Assembly (NCBI GenBank): GCA_024653355.1
Contig: JANLFQ010000001.1
Span: forward strand, 372,001 to 436,000
Length of the DNA stretch: 64,000 bases
Reading direction: 5' to 3'
Origin: a candidate division WOR-3 bacterium
GTDB taxonomy: Bacteria; Hydrothermota; Tepidihabitantia; Tepidihabitantales; Tepidihabitantaceae
Shown: one piece after another, positions 35,652-43,904 of the stretch
Position numbering within the stretch: the first letter of the stretch is position 1
Layout: the number at the start of each line of letters is the position of its first letter
Program-made: the position numbers and the translations under genes
Notes under the pieces: model-generated
Database searches by the model: none
What the model was told of the DNA's origin: nothing
Seen by the model: the letters and a program-made list of their open reading frames with translations, nothing else

Positions 35652-37166
35652 ATGTTGAACCGGGTAGCGTTGTTGTTATTGATTTGTTTGACCGATATGG
35701 TCTGCGCTCACCCGCAAGAGAGCAAGGAGGTAAAGATGGTTCGAGAACCAGCAGTCGCCGGACAGTTTTATCCGGCAGAAAAGAAAAGGCTGGAGTCGCT
35801 AATTGATTCGATGCTTGCCCGAGTTCAGCCGGCTTCATTACCGGGCAGAATTGTTGGAATTCAGGTTCCCCATGCCGGTATCGAATTCTCCGGTCCAACA
35901 GCGGCTAAAGCCTACAGATTGCTGCAGGGCATGGATTCCCTTACCGTTATAATGCTTGGACCGAGCCATCGCGTTGATTTTAAAGGGGCAGCGGTGTTTG
36001 ATAAAGGAATATGGCGGACCCCGCTGGGAGATGTTGTCGTTGACGAGGAAATGGCGAGTGAATTGCTTAAGGAAGATAAATTTTTTGTCCGACTTCCAAC
36101 AGCTCATTTTCAAGAACATTCCCTTGAGGTGCAACTGATTTTTCTCCAGCGGGTTTTACAGAACTTTAAGATTGTTCCGATAATGTTGCTCTTCCCCAGT
36201 TATGAAGAGTGCGAGCGGGTAGGCAAGGCGCTAGCAAAGGTTGCAAAGTGTAAAAATGTTCTACTGCTGGCTTCTTCAGACCTTTATCATGGTTACTCTT
36301 ACAATGAAGCCAAGTCCTCAGATTCATTGACCCTTGAACTGATGGAAAAGTTTGAGCCCAAAGCGTTTTATCAGGCGGTTCAGGAGTCCTATTTTAAGGA
36401 CAAACCAGTCGCGTGTGGCGGCTATCCGATTGTCGCAATGATGATCGCGGCACGGGACCTGGGTGCCGATAAAGTGGTGATATTGGGCAGGACTAATTCG
36501 AATGAGGTTTTAAATCAGCGTGGTGGCTATTGTGTTGGTTACAGTGCGGTGGCATTTGTTCAAACAAAGGAAAAGGCAAAAATCGATGAACAGCAGTTAA
36601 ATAATAGTAGTGAGAACGAGTTAACCCCGGAGGAGCGAAAGAGCCTTTTGACAATTGCCCGGGCGACGATTGAGGAATATATACGCACTGGGAACCGACC
36701 TAAGGTGACGCCGTTAACTGACCGGTTACGAAGTAAGCAGGGAGTGTTTGTTACTCTTCACAAACATGGAGAACTACGAGGATGCATTGGTTATGTTGAA
36801 GGGGTTAAACCGCTTTATCTCGCGGTTCAGGATATGGCGATTAGCGCGGCAACTGAAGACCCGCGATTTCCACCTGTTACTGCTTCAGAGCTAAAGGATA
36901 TTGATATTGAAATCACCGTGCTTTCACCTTTAAGAAAAATCGACAGCCCTGATTCGGTTATTGTTGGAAAGCACGGATTGGTAATTCGGAGAGGTTTCTA
37001 CTCCGGTCTGCTTCTACCTCAAGTACCAGTAGAACAGAAATGGAATCGAGAGCAGTTTCTGGCGCACACTTGTCTAAAAGCGGGTTTACCGCCCGATGCT
37101 TATAAGGACCCGAAATCAGAACTTTATGTTTTTACCGGTGAGGTTTTCGGCGAAAGGGATTATTGA
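35652..37166 (+). CDS. MEMO1-AMMECR1 fusion (AmmeMemoRadiSam system proteins B and A)
   Basis: 504 aa from ATG 35652, or 476 aa from ATG 35736. The second start has a strong AAGGAGGT (35724-35731) and gives the usual MVREPAVAGQFYP beginning; the first adds a signal-like segment (LNRVALLLLICLTDMVCA). MEMO1 (about residues 30-305): VPHAGIEFSGPTAAKAY, LGPSHR, HSLEVQL, SSDLYHG, GGYPIVAMM. AMMECR1 (about 330-504): GVFVTLHKHGELRGCIGYVEG, ATEDPRFPPVT. The radical-SAM partner is not in the window. Function of this system is unknown. Confidence 0.92.
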   Translation: MLNRVALLLLICLTDMVCAHPQESKEVKMVREPAVAGQFYPAEKKRLESLIDSMLARVQPASLPGRIVGIQVPHAGIEFSGPTAAKAYRLLQGMDSLTVIMLGPSHRVDFKGAAVFDKGIWRTPLGDVVVDEEMASELLKEDKFFVRLPTAHFQEHSLEVQLIFLQRVLQNFKIVPIMLLFPSYEECERVGKALAKVAKCKNVLLLASSDLYHGYSYNEAKSSDSLTLELMEKFEPKAFYQAVQESYFKDKPVACGGYPIVAMMIAARDLGADKVVILGRTNSNEVLNQRGGYCVGYSAVAFVQTKEKAKIDEQQLNNSSENELTPEERKSLLTIARATIEEYIRTGNRPKVTPLTDRLRSKQGVFVTLHKHGELRGCIGYVEGVKPLYLAVQDMAISAATEDPRFPPVTASELKDIDIEITVLSPLRKIDSPDSVIVGKHGLVIRRGFYSGLLLPQVPVEQKWNREQFLAHTCLKAGLPPDAYKDPKSELYVFTGEVFGERDY

Positions 37167-37211
37167 GCAAATGGTATCTACCTTTACCGGCTTGAGATTG
37201 AGGCAGCAAAA

Positions 37212-37266
37212 GTTGTTGTTAAGGGAGTATTGTTGCGATAATGATCTATTAATAGATAACAACAAC
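37212..37266. repeat. Nested inverted repeats between convergent genes
   Basis: GTTGTTGTTA (37212-37221) pairs perfectly with TAACAACAAC (37257-37266); the 35-nt interval ends in a 14-bp palindrome ATCTATTAATAGAT (37244-37257). It lies between the MEMO1-AMMECR1 stop and the end of the JAMM gene, so a bidirectional terminator is the simplest reading, though no T-run follows. Confidence 0.45.
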
Positions 37267-37827
37267 ACCTGAGGGCAGAACTCTTGCTTTAACCTGGCGG
37301 ATACCGTTGCGCCGTTTGGCATAAACCCGAATGCGATAGTTGTAACCAGTACGGGGTTCGAATCCGACAATAGTGCCGGTTGTACTACGATTGAGTTGGG
37401 CTGAACCGGCCCAGATGAAGACGATTGTTTCGATTATTGCCATCGGGTCGTAGAAGAACGATTCTCGATCTTCTTCTGACAACCCTTTGAAAACATCACC
37501 CGCGATTTCTACATGGGAGTGAAAATTGCCCAGAAAGCGCAGTCGGAACTTGCGCGCGAGCTCTTTGCGACGCAGAAAGACCCTGCGAATGTTAGCCCAG
37601 TTTTTAAAGATAACGCCAGTACGGGTTTTCTCTCCGCCCCGATAGTAGCAGGAGCGCCGCACGATTAGGCGTCTGTCTTGAGATATAGTACCAAAAAGAA
37701 ATCCGAAGGTTTCTTTTTTAAATTTTGCTTCGTATCCTCGACGGGCAAGACAGCACAGTTCCCGCACCGCCTGTTCTTCAAAAAGAACTGGGGTACGAAA
37801 ATTAATTACGGGTTGAGGTATTGCCAT
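37249..37827 (-). CDS. JAB1/MPN (JAMM) metalloprotease-like protein
   Basis: 192 aa. JAMM metal residues are recognisable: Glu39 in KKETFGFLFG, His103 and His105 in LGNFHSHVEIAG, Ser117 and Asp120 in GLSEED. The His-x-His to Ser spacing is 11 residues instead of about 7, and the Pro after HSH is Val, so it is a divergent branch. A beta-rich C terminus follows. No ubiquitin-like or sulfur-carrier gene is adjacent. Likely a zinc isopeptidase/peptidase, substrate unknown. A structured leader may precede it. Confidence 0.72.
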   Translation of the reverse strand: MAIPQPVINFRTPVLFEEQAVRELCCLARRGYEAKFKKETFGFLFGTISQDRRLIVRRSCYYRGGEKTRTGVIFKNWANIRRVFLRRKELARKFRLRFLGNFHSHVEIAGDVFKGLSEEDRESFFYDPMAIIETIVFIWAGSAQLNRSTTGTIVGFEPRTGYNYRIRVYAKRRNGIRQVKARVLPSGVVVIY

Positions 37828-37884
37828 CGGTGATGAATAATAACGGTACGAACATTATGGTCAAATGCTGCGGTATAATAAAAT

Positions 37885-37947
37885 GCCGCTGGAGGGCCTA
37901 GGCCTTAAGGTTGATGACTCCAACCAGGCAATCGCCCGACCAGCAGC
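37885..37947 (-). ncRNA. Possible structured leader RNA (multi-arm junction) upstream of the JAMM gene
   Basis: On the reverse strand GCTGCTGG (37947-37940) pairs with CCAGCGGC (37892-37885), closing a 63-nt element containing hairpins CGGGC-gatt-GCCTG (37938-37925) and GGTTG-gagtcat-CAACC (37925-37909), plus a self-complementary GGCCTAGGCC (37895-37904). Two G-T wobbles pair only on the reverse strand, pointing to RNA from that strand. It ends about 57 nt before the JAMM start. It fits no class I can name. Confidence 0.35.
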
Positions 37948-38032
37948 AGGAAATAAATAACAAATCATAATTCTAAGTCAAGCAAAAATTTTTTTTAAAT
38001 TTTGAATAGCAACATTTGACGCGACAATTTGC

Positions 38033-38038
38033 TATAAT
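38033..38038 (+). promoter_or_regulatory. -10 box for pcm, near-leaderless
   Basis: TATAAT 14 nt before ATG 38053, within an AT-rich stretch, without Shine-Dalgarno. The TTGACG just upstream is only 11 nt away, too close to be its -35. Confidence 0.45.
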
Positions 38039-38052
38039 ATTATCAAGCCGAT

Positions 38053-38697
38053 ATGACATTGGATGAGTTCGCACTCAAGAGAGCTAGAATGGTTGAGGAA
38101 CAGATTGTTGCCCGAGGGGTAAGGGATAAACGGGTGTTGGAAGCGATGCGAAAGGTGCCGCGACACCTTTTTGTTCCGGAAGGATTTGTTCATCAAGCCT
38201 ACGATGACAATCCATTACCTATTGGTCAGGGACAAACCATTTCTCAACCCTATATTGTGGCAGCGATGAGCGAAGCGCTTCAGGTTGAGAAAAACCATCG
38301 GGTACTGGAAATCGGTACCGGATCAGGATATCAGACCGCAATACTTGCTGAACTTGCCCAGATGGTATGGACGGTAGAAATCATCGAAGAACTATCGATT
38401 CGGGCGCGGCAGGTGCTCAACCGACTTGACTATCGGAACATCCGTTTTCGGATCGGGGATGGCAATATGGGTTGGCCCGAATTTGCTCCTTATGACCGCA
38501 TAATTGTGACTGCGGCGGCTGAAAACTTTCCTTACAAATTGACTGAACAGTTGGTGGAAGGTGGTCGAATAGTTGTGCCGGTTGGGTATTCAGGTGGTCA
38601 GACGCTTATTCTTGGTGTTAAACATGGCAAGCGAGTTGTTCAGCGGCCCTTAATGGATGTTGTTTTTGTACCGCTGGTGCGAGGCAAACCCAAATGA
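38053..38697 (+). CDS. pcm: Protein-L-isoaspartate O-methyltransferase
   Basis: 214 aa, typical length. VPRHLFVP, AYDDNPLPIGQGQTISQPYIVAAM (acceptor-site motif), the SAM loop VLEIGTGSGYQTAILAEL, and GRIVVPVG are all present. It methylates isoaspartyl residues arising in aged proteins, initiating repair; widespread in thermophiles. Start at ATG 38053 just after a TATAAT box. Confidence 0.96.
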   Translation: MTLDEFALKRARMVEEQIVARGVRDKRVLEAMRKVPRHLFVPEGFVHQAYDDNPLPIGQGQTISQPYIVAAMSEALQVEKNHRVLEIGTGSGYQTAILAELAQMVWTVEIIEELSIRARQVLNRLDYRNIRFRIGDGNMGWPEFAPYDRIIVTAAAENFPYKLTEQLVEGGRIVVPVGYSGGQTLILGVKHGKRVVQRPLMDVVFVPLVRGKPK

Positions 38698-38705
38698 GAT
38701 TTATA

Positions 38706-38733
38706 TTGACTGAATGCGAATATCGTTTATATT
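38706..38733 (+). promoter_or_regulatory. Promoter for tRNA-Pro
   Basis: TTGACT (38706-38711), 16-nt spacer, TATATT (38728-38733); the tRNA begins 9 nt after the -10, as expected for a tRNA transcript with almost no leader. Confidence 0.6.
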
Positions 38734-38741
38734 GTATCTAA

Positions 38742-38816
38742 CGGGGCGTAGCGCAGTTGGTTTAGCGCGCTTGGTTCGGGACCAAGAGGTCGCTGGTTCA
38801 AATCCAGTCGCCCCGA
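38742..38816 (+). tRNA. tRNA-Pro (anticodon CGG)
   Basis: Complete cloverleaf. Acceptor CGGGGCG (38742-38748) / CGCCCCG (38809-38815), discriminator A; D stem GCGC/GCGC around a loop with GG; anticodon stem CTTGG/CCAAG with loop TTCGGGA and anticodon CGG at 38777-38779; T arm GCTGG-TTCAAAT-CCAGT. CCA is not encoded. Confidence 0.95.
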
Positions 38817-38876
38817 TTGTTTTTCAGGATGGTCCTTTTCTCAAGAGAGAATAGAGCAAAGTTTAAATAACGCTTT

Positions 38877-39401
38877 ATGATTCAGGTTTTGTTTTCAGCC
38901 GAGCAAATTGCCCGTAGGGTTAAAGAACTGGCAGATGAAATCTCCCGAGATTATGAAGGTAAGGAGTTACTGTTAGTTGGCATTCTTAAGGGGTCATGGA
39001 TTTTTCTTGCTGACCTTGTACGTCAGTTACAGGTTCCAGTTTTTGTCGATTTTATGACCGTTTCCAGTTATGGGAAAAGTACTGAATCATCGGGCGTCGT
39101 AAAGATTGTTATGGATTTAAAATGTGCAATTGAAGGAAAGGATGTTTTAGTTGTTGAAGATATTCTTGATACCGGTTTGACATTAAAATACATTATTGAC
39201 AATTTAAGATTGCGCAAACCAAAAAGTTTGAAACTTTGCGTGTTGATGGATAAACCTGAGCGGCGGTCCGTTTTCATTGAACCGGATTATCGTGGATTCG
39301 TTGTGCCGAATAGGTTTGTTGTCGGTTACGGAGCAGATTTTGCCGAGAAATTCAGAAATCTACCTTTTATCGGGTATCTGGAAGGCGATAATGAGCAATA
39401 G
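38877..39401 (+). CDS. hpt: Hypoxanthine phosphoribosyltransferase
   Basis: 174 aa. Type I PRTase: LLLVGILKGSWIFLADLVR, the active-site loop SSYGKSTESSGVVK, and the PRPP motif VLVVEDILDTGLTL near residues 88-101, then VVGYGADFAEKFRNLPFIG. It converts hypoxanthine (and guanine) plus PRPP to IMP (GMP). The adenine deaminase gene starts inside its last codons, forming an adenine-to-IMP salvage pair. Confidence 0.95.
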   Translation: MIQVLFSAEQIARRVKELADEISRDYEGKELLLVGILKGSWIFLADLVRQLQVPVFVDFMTVSSYGKSTESSGVVKIVMDLKCAIEGKDVLVVEDILDTGLTLKYIIDNLRLRKPKSLKLCVLMDKPERRSVFIEPDYRGFVVPNRFVVGYGADFAEKFRNLPFIGYLEGDNEQ

Positions 39402-41133
39402 GGATATAGAGTTACTTCAGCAATTTCTAAAGGTGAGCCGGGGCGAAGCAGCAGGAGACCTTCTGCTCAAAGGTGGTTTTGTGGTTGATGTTTTTACCGG
39501 TGAGGTCCGAAAAGGTAATGTTGTAATCGAAGGGGGTAAAATTGCCGGGGTTGACCCTGGATATCATAGGGCAAAAAAGGTTATTGATGTTACCGGTTGT
39601 TACATCACCCCGGGGTTCATCGATGGGCACATCCATATTGAAAGTTCTTTACTCTCAGTTGCCGAGTTTGCACGTTTGTGCCTTTTGCATGGAACAACAG
39701 CTGTTGTTGCGGACCCGCATGAAATCGCCAATGTTCTGGGCGAATATGGTGTGAATTACATCCTCAGGGCCAGTGAAGAGTTACCGTTCGATGTATTCAT
39801 CGCTGTTCCTTCTTGTGTGCCGTCAACACCCCTTGAAACCACCGGCGGGGAAATTGATGTCCAGGCAGTGATAAGACTTTTAAAGCATAAGCGTGTTACT
39901 GGACTGGCAGAAGTGATGAACTATCCCGGGGTGATTTTTGGAGATTTAGATGTGCTGAAAAAAATTAAGGCAGCGAAAGCATTGGGGAAAACGGTGGATG
40001 GCCATTCACCCGGTCTTTCCGGTTTACTGCTTCAATCGTATGCGGCAGCCGGTATTGGTTCGGACCATGAATGTATTGGTTTTGACGAGGCAAGAGAAAA
40101 GTTACGTGCCGGAATGCGAGTTTTTATTCGTGAAGGTTCAGCCGCCCACAATCTTGAAGCACTGGTTCGGGTGATAAATCAAATTTCTTTAAGGCGGTGC
40201 TGCCTAGTGAGCGACGACCGGCACCCTTCAGACCTGCTTTACGAGGGTCATTTAGATAGTGTAGTGCGCAAGGCGATAGCACTCGGTATCGCTCCGGTTG
40301 AAGCAATTCAGATGGTAACTTTGAATCCGGCAGAGTATTTTGGTTTTGATGACCGTGGGGCAGTTGCTCCTGGTTATCGTGCGGACCTGGTAATTTTAGG
40401 AGATTTAAATAAAGTTGATGTTAGGATGGTTGTTAAGGATGGTCGGATAGTTGTTGAAAATCGTCAGGTTAAATTTAAAATCGCCTCGCGAAATGACAAA
40501 AAAGTGTTAAAAAGTGTGCGGCTGCCAGTGTTAAATGTCAAGGACTTTGAGATTAAGGCGGAAGGGGAGTTGTGTAATGTCATTCGGGTAGTCCCGGGCC
40601 AAATAATTACAGAAAGACATATCCAGGTACCAACGGTGAAAAATGGATTGGTCGTGGCAGATACCAGACGTGATATCTTGAAACTGGTGGTGATTGAAAG
40701 GCATAAAGGGACAGGCCGAATGGGGAAAGGGTTGGTGACTGGATTCGGGCTTAAGAAAGGTGCCTTAGGTTCAACGGTAGCGCATGATTCCCACAATATT
40801 ATAATTGTAGGTACTAACGACCGGGATATGCTAATTGCCGCACGGACACTTAAGAGTATGGGAGGCGGCTATGTTGCAGTCGCTGATGGCGAAGTAGTGG
40901 CTAAACTTGCGCTACCGATTGCCGGATTGATGTCAAACAAACCGGCAAGTTGGGTGGTTAAGGATTTGCGACTTCTTATTGAGCGAGCGCAACGCTGGGG
41001 TTCGAGGTTGGAAAATCCGTTTATTAGTCTTTCGTTTCTTGCTTTGCCAGTGATTCCGGAGTTGAAGTTAACCGACCGGGGATTGGTTGATGTAAGTCGT
41101 TTTGAGATTATCAATCTATTTTGCAATGACTAA
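39391..41133 (+). CDS. ade: Adenine deaminase
   Basis: 580 aa from ATG 39391; an in-frame upstream extension lies within hpt. Amidohydrolase fold with metal motif GFIDGHIHIESS, ADPHEIANVLG, AEVMNYPGVIFGD, DGHSPGLSG, GSDHECIGFDEA, LVSDDRHPSDLLYEGHLD, and the adenine-deaminase-specific C-terminal GLVTGFGLKKGALGSTVAHDSHNIIIVG. It deaminates adenine to hypoxanthine, the substrate of the preceding Hpt. Confidence 0.96.
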   Translation: MSNRDIELLQQFLKVSRGEAAGDLLLKGGFVVDVFTGEVRKGNVVIEGGKIAGVDPGYHRAKKVIDVTGCYITPGFIDGHIHIESSLLSVAEFARLCLLHGTTAVVADPHEIANVLGEYGVNYILRASEELPFDVFIAVPSCVPSTPLETTGGEIDVQAVIRLLKHKRVTGLAEVMNYPGVIFGDLDVLKKIKAAKALGKTVDGHSPGLSGLLLQSYAAAGIGSDHECIGFDEAREKLRAGMRVFIREGSAAHNLEALVRVINQISLRRCCLVSDDRHPSDLLYEGHLDSVVRKAIALGIAPVEAIQMVTLNPAEYFGFDDRGAVAPGYRADLVILGDLNKVDVRMVVKDGRIVVENRQVKFKIASRNDKKVLKSVRLPVLNVKDFEIKAEGELCNVIRVVPGQIITERHIQVPTVKNGLVVADTRRDILKLVVIERHKGTGRMGKGLVTGFGLKKGALGSTVAHDSHNIIIVGTNDRDMLIAARTLKSMGGGYVAVADGEVVAKLALPIAGLMSNKPASWVVKDLRLLIERAQRWGSRLENPFISLSFLALPVIPELKLTDRGLVDVSRFEIINLFCND

Positions 41134-41581
41134 AAAGTTTGTTGGCGTAATTGGTGCCAGTGAATGTGACGCGACTCTGACACAGCGGGCATACGAGATT
41201 GGACAGGGTATTGCCCGACTCGGTGCGATACTGGTGTGTGGCGGACTTGGTGGTGTAATGGCTGCTGCCTGCCAGGGGGCAAAACAGGAAGGAGGATTAA
41301 CAGTTGGAATATTGCCCGGGACACAACGCGGCGAAGCAAACAGATTTATTGACATTGAAATAGTCACCGGGCTGCTCGAAGCACGAAATTTGATTATCAT
41401 TAGAACCGCAGAGACAGTGGTCGCAATTGGCGGTTCGTACGGGACTTTATCCGAAATCGGGTTTGCCTTAAGGATGAACAAAACGGTAGTGGGTTTTAAG
41501 ACCTGGGATATCCCTGGAGTTGTGAAGGCGTCAACTGTTCAAGAGACGTTAGAATTGATTGCAAAAAATCTAAGTGAATAA
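41126..41581 (+). CDS. LOG-like Rossmann protein (TIGR00725 family)
   Basis: 151 aa from ATG 41126, overlapping ade by 8 nt. VGVIGASECDA start, VCGGLGGVMAAACQGAKQEGGLTVGILPG, and the diagnostic AIGGSYGTLSEIGFALRMNKTVVGF, related to the PGGxGTxxE motif of LOG nucleoside-5'-monophosphate phosphoribohydrolases. Being in a purine-salvage operon fits release of free base from a nucleotide, but its activity is not established. Confidence 0.85.
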   Translation: MTKKFVGVIGASECDATLTQRAYEIGQGIARLGAILVCGGLGGVMAAACQGAKQEGGLTVGILPGTQRGEANRFIDIEIVTGLLEARNLIIIRTAETVVAIGGSYGTLSEIGFALRMNKTVVGFKTWDIPGVVKASTVQETLELIAKNLSE

Positions 41582-41594
41582 ATAAGGAGGATAT

Positions 41595-43088
41595 ATGGCA
41601 AGAGAGTATTTGAATTTCATCAACGGTAAATTTGTGCCGGCAAAATCGGGTAAAAAGTACGAGAATCGCAACCCGGCAGATACCGATGATTTAATCGGCA
41701 TATTTCCATCATCAGGAGCCGAGGATGTTGATGAGGCGGTTCGGGCAGCGAAGATGGCGTATCCGGCATGGCGTGCGCTGCCAGTACCCAAAAGAGGTGA
41801 AATAATCCGACGGGCAACCGAGATACTGATCAAGCGTAAAGAAGAACTGGCACGACTGATGACCCGGGAAATGGGGAAGGTTCTAAAAGAGACCAGGGGA
41901 GATGTTCAGGAGGCAATTGACACTGGACTTTATGCAGCGGGTGAGAGTCGAAGGCTCTGGGGCAAAGTTGTGCCCAGTGAGTTACCCAATAAGGTGGCAT
42001 TTGTTACACGGCAACCAATGGGTGTTTGGGGTATGATTTGTCCCTGGAATTTTCCGATGGCAATTCCCTCCTGGAAAATCTTTCCGGCGTTGATTTGTGG
42101 AAATACTGTTGTTATTAAACCGGCGACACTAACCCCCGCATCGGTGCATGAGTTCGTCGCGGCTCTCACTGAAGCTGGTGTACCGTCGGGAGTGGTAAAT
42201 ATTGTTTATGGTGAAGGTGGGGTCGTCGGTGAGGCACTTTTGAATCATCCGGATATCTGCGGTATTTCTTTTACCGGTTCTTCGGTTATCGGGCGCCGGA
42301 TTGCTGAGGTCTGTGGTAAGCATTTAAAACGATGTTCACTTGAACTGGGTGGAAAAAATGCTCAAATCGTAATGGGCGACGCCGACCTGGAATTGGCACT
42401 GGAAGGCGTTATCTGGGGGGCGTTTGGCACAACCGGCCAGCGTTGCACTGCTACATCCCGACTTATTGTCGAAAGCCAAGTCTATGAACAGTTTCTTGAG
42501 ATGGTGGTGGAACGGGCGAAGAAATTGAAGGTCGGTAATGGACTTGATGAGACAGTAGAGATGGGACCACTGGTAAGCGAAGGGCAGAGAAAAACAGTAC
42601 ACAGTTATGTGGAAATCGGTAAAAGTGAGGGGGCAAGGTTGGTTTGCGGCGGAGAATTTCTTAAAGGTGGCGATTATGACCGCGGATTTTTCTATAAACC
42701 GACGATATTTGCCGATGTAAAACCACAGATGCGGATTGCACAAGAGGAAATTTTCGGACCGGTGCTTTCAGTTATCAAAGTAAAAGACTTTAACGAAGCG
42801 ATAGCGGTGCTCAACAGCACTTCGTATGGTCTTTCTTCTTCTATTTACACCCGGGACGTCAATCGCGCCTTTAAAGCGATTGAACAGATTGAAGCGGGTA
42901 TTACATATATTAACGCGCCGACGATCGGCGCTGAATGTCATCTGCCATTTGGCGGTGTTAAAGAAACTGGTAATGGTCATCGCGAAGGGGGCTGGACCGC
43001 GTACGAAATTTTCTCTGAGTTAAAAACGGTGTATGTAGATTACTCAGGTATTCTACAAAAGGCTCAGATTGATACGGCAGAGGATTAG
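41595..43088 (+). CDS. NAD(P)-dependent aldehyde dehydrogenase
   Basis: 497 aa, full length. Oxyanion Asn region [16 protein letters not shown], cofactor motif [11 protein letters not shown], general-base Glu in [11 protein letters not shown] and catalytic Cys in [13 protein letters not shown]. Closest in pattern to the semialdehyde/ALDH7-like set ending [12 protein letters not shown]. Strong AAGGAGGATAT before ATG 41595. Substrate cannot be decided. It ends the forward unit; convergent with the DUF6754 cluster. Confidence 0.93.
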   Translation: MAREYLNFINGKFVPAKSGKKYENRNPADTDDLIGIFPSSGAEDVDEAVRAAKMAYPAWRALPVPKRGEIIRRATEILIKRKEELARLMTREMGKVLKETRGDVQEAIDTGLYAAGESRRLWGKVVPSELPNKVAFVTRQPMGVWGMICPWNFPMAIPSWKIFPALICGNTVVIKPATLTPASVHEFVAALTEAGVPSGVVNIVYGEGGVVGEALLNHPDICGISFTGSSVIGRRIAEVCGKHLKRCSLELGGKNAQIVMGDADLELALEGVIWGAFGTTGQRCTATSRLIVESQVYEQFLEMVVERAKKLKVGNGLDETVEMGPLVSEGQRKTVHSYVEIGKSEGARLVCGGEFLKGGDYDRGFFYKPTIFADVKPQMRIAQEEIFGPVLSVIKVKDFNEAIAVLNSTSYGLSSSIYTRDVNRAFKAIEQIEAGITYINAPTIGAECHLPFGGVKETGNGHREGGWTAYEIFSELKTVYVDYSGILQKAQIDTAED

Positions 43089-43259
43089 TTAACGATTTCA
43101 ACGTTACCTGAGTTATTATTGAGGTTGATGGTTTAGCTTAAAATTGTAAAGTCTTTATCACCGTTAGCCACATATACTCTGGATTTAAATCCGGTGAAAT
43201 TTTTCGGCTTTAAGTCCCTAATGGAGCATTAAAACAACAATAAATTTGCCAGAGAACCA

Positions 43260-43904
43260 CTACTTTATCAGCCCGAGCCAGTCTCCCAATAGAAACTGAA
43301 GTCTGCCAATGAATAAGGAAAGCCGTGCCATTACCGTATAGCCAAAGGAAGCCCCGAATCCAATCATAATAAATATTATGCCCACATAACTTACAGGTTT
43401 AAGTACACCCTTGCGCTCAGTGGAAAAGAAGAAATAACTTATCGTCGTGATAACACCAAAAAGGATGACAAGCGCCCATAGTCCTGCCTGCCAGTTAGCA
43501 AAAGATGCCCGAGTGACAATGGTTGCTTTTGCCTGCCGTATGATTTCAGCGTCAATTGCCCGGGGGATGGATGTTCCCGAAGCATAACCAAGGACAATGG
43601 CAATGGGAATACGAATGAGCCAGGAGATTTTCGGGATGAACCGGGTAAAATAAAGGGCACCGATGATGGCGATGGCGATTAACCATATTTTAGTTGAGAC
43701 CGGTGTTTGGGCAGAACCAACTCGGTCGAAAAGTGAGGGGACAAGGATTCGATGCCAGTAAAATGTTATTGCATAACCATTGGCAATGCCGACATAGAGA
43801 TGTTCGGCGAAACGGTAAAACGGGTTCTCTTTATACAGAAACGAGAAAATTGCCAGTGTCAGTATCGCTGCAATCCAAACCCAGGGGTCGGTTGAAAGAT
43901 TCAT
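43260..43904 (-). CDS. Polytopic membrane protein of the DUF6754 cluster (fourth gene)
   Basis: 214 aa with about six transmembrane helices, the first at residues 9-24 and the last near 170-205. A short conserved-looking NPFYRFAEHLYVGIANGYAI near residue 26 and a cytoplasmic FFFSTERKGVLKP. No transport or enzyme motif recognised. Its ATG overlaps the stop of the gene before it by 4 nt; the four genes 46553-43260 form one tightly coupled unit. Confidence 0.75.
   Translation of the reverse strand: MNLSTDPWVWIAAILTLAIFSFLYKENPFYRFAEHLYVGIANGYAITFYWHRILVPSLFDRVGSAQTPVSTKIWLIAIAIIGALYFTRFIPKISWLIRIPIAIVLGYASGTSIPRAIDAEIIRQAKATIVTRASFANWQAGLWALVILFGVITTISYFFFSTERKGVLKPVSYVGIIFIMIGFGASFGYTVMARLSLFIGRLQFLLGDWLGLIK

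Noticed and set aside
37885-37947. Cloverleaf-like element taken as a tRNA gene
   Set aside because: The anticodon-like loop lacks U33, there is no TTC-type T loop, the D loop would be only 4 nt and no proper acceptor end exists. Kept only as a possible structured leader.
39277-39390. N-terminal extension of adenine deaminase
   Set aside because: It lies in another frame of hpt; family start matches ATG 39391.
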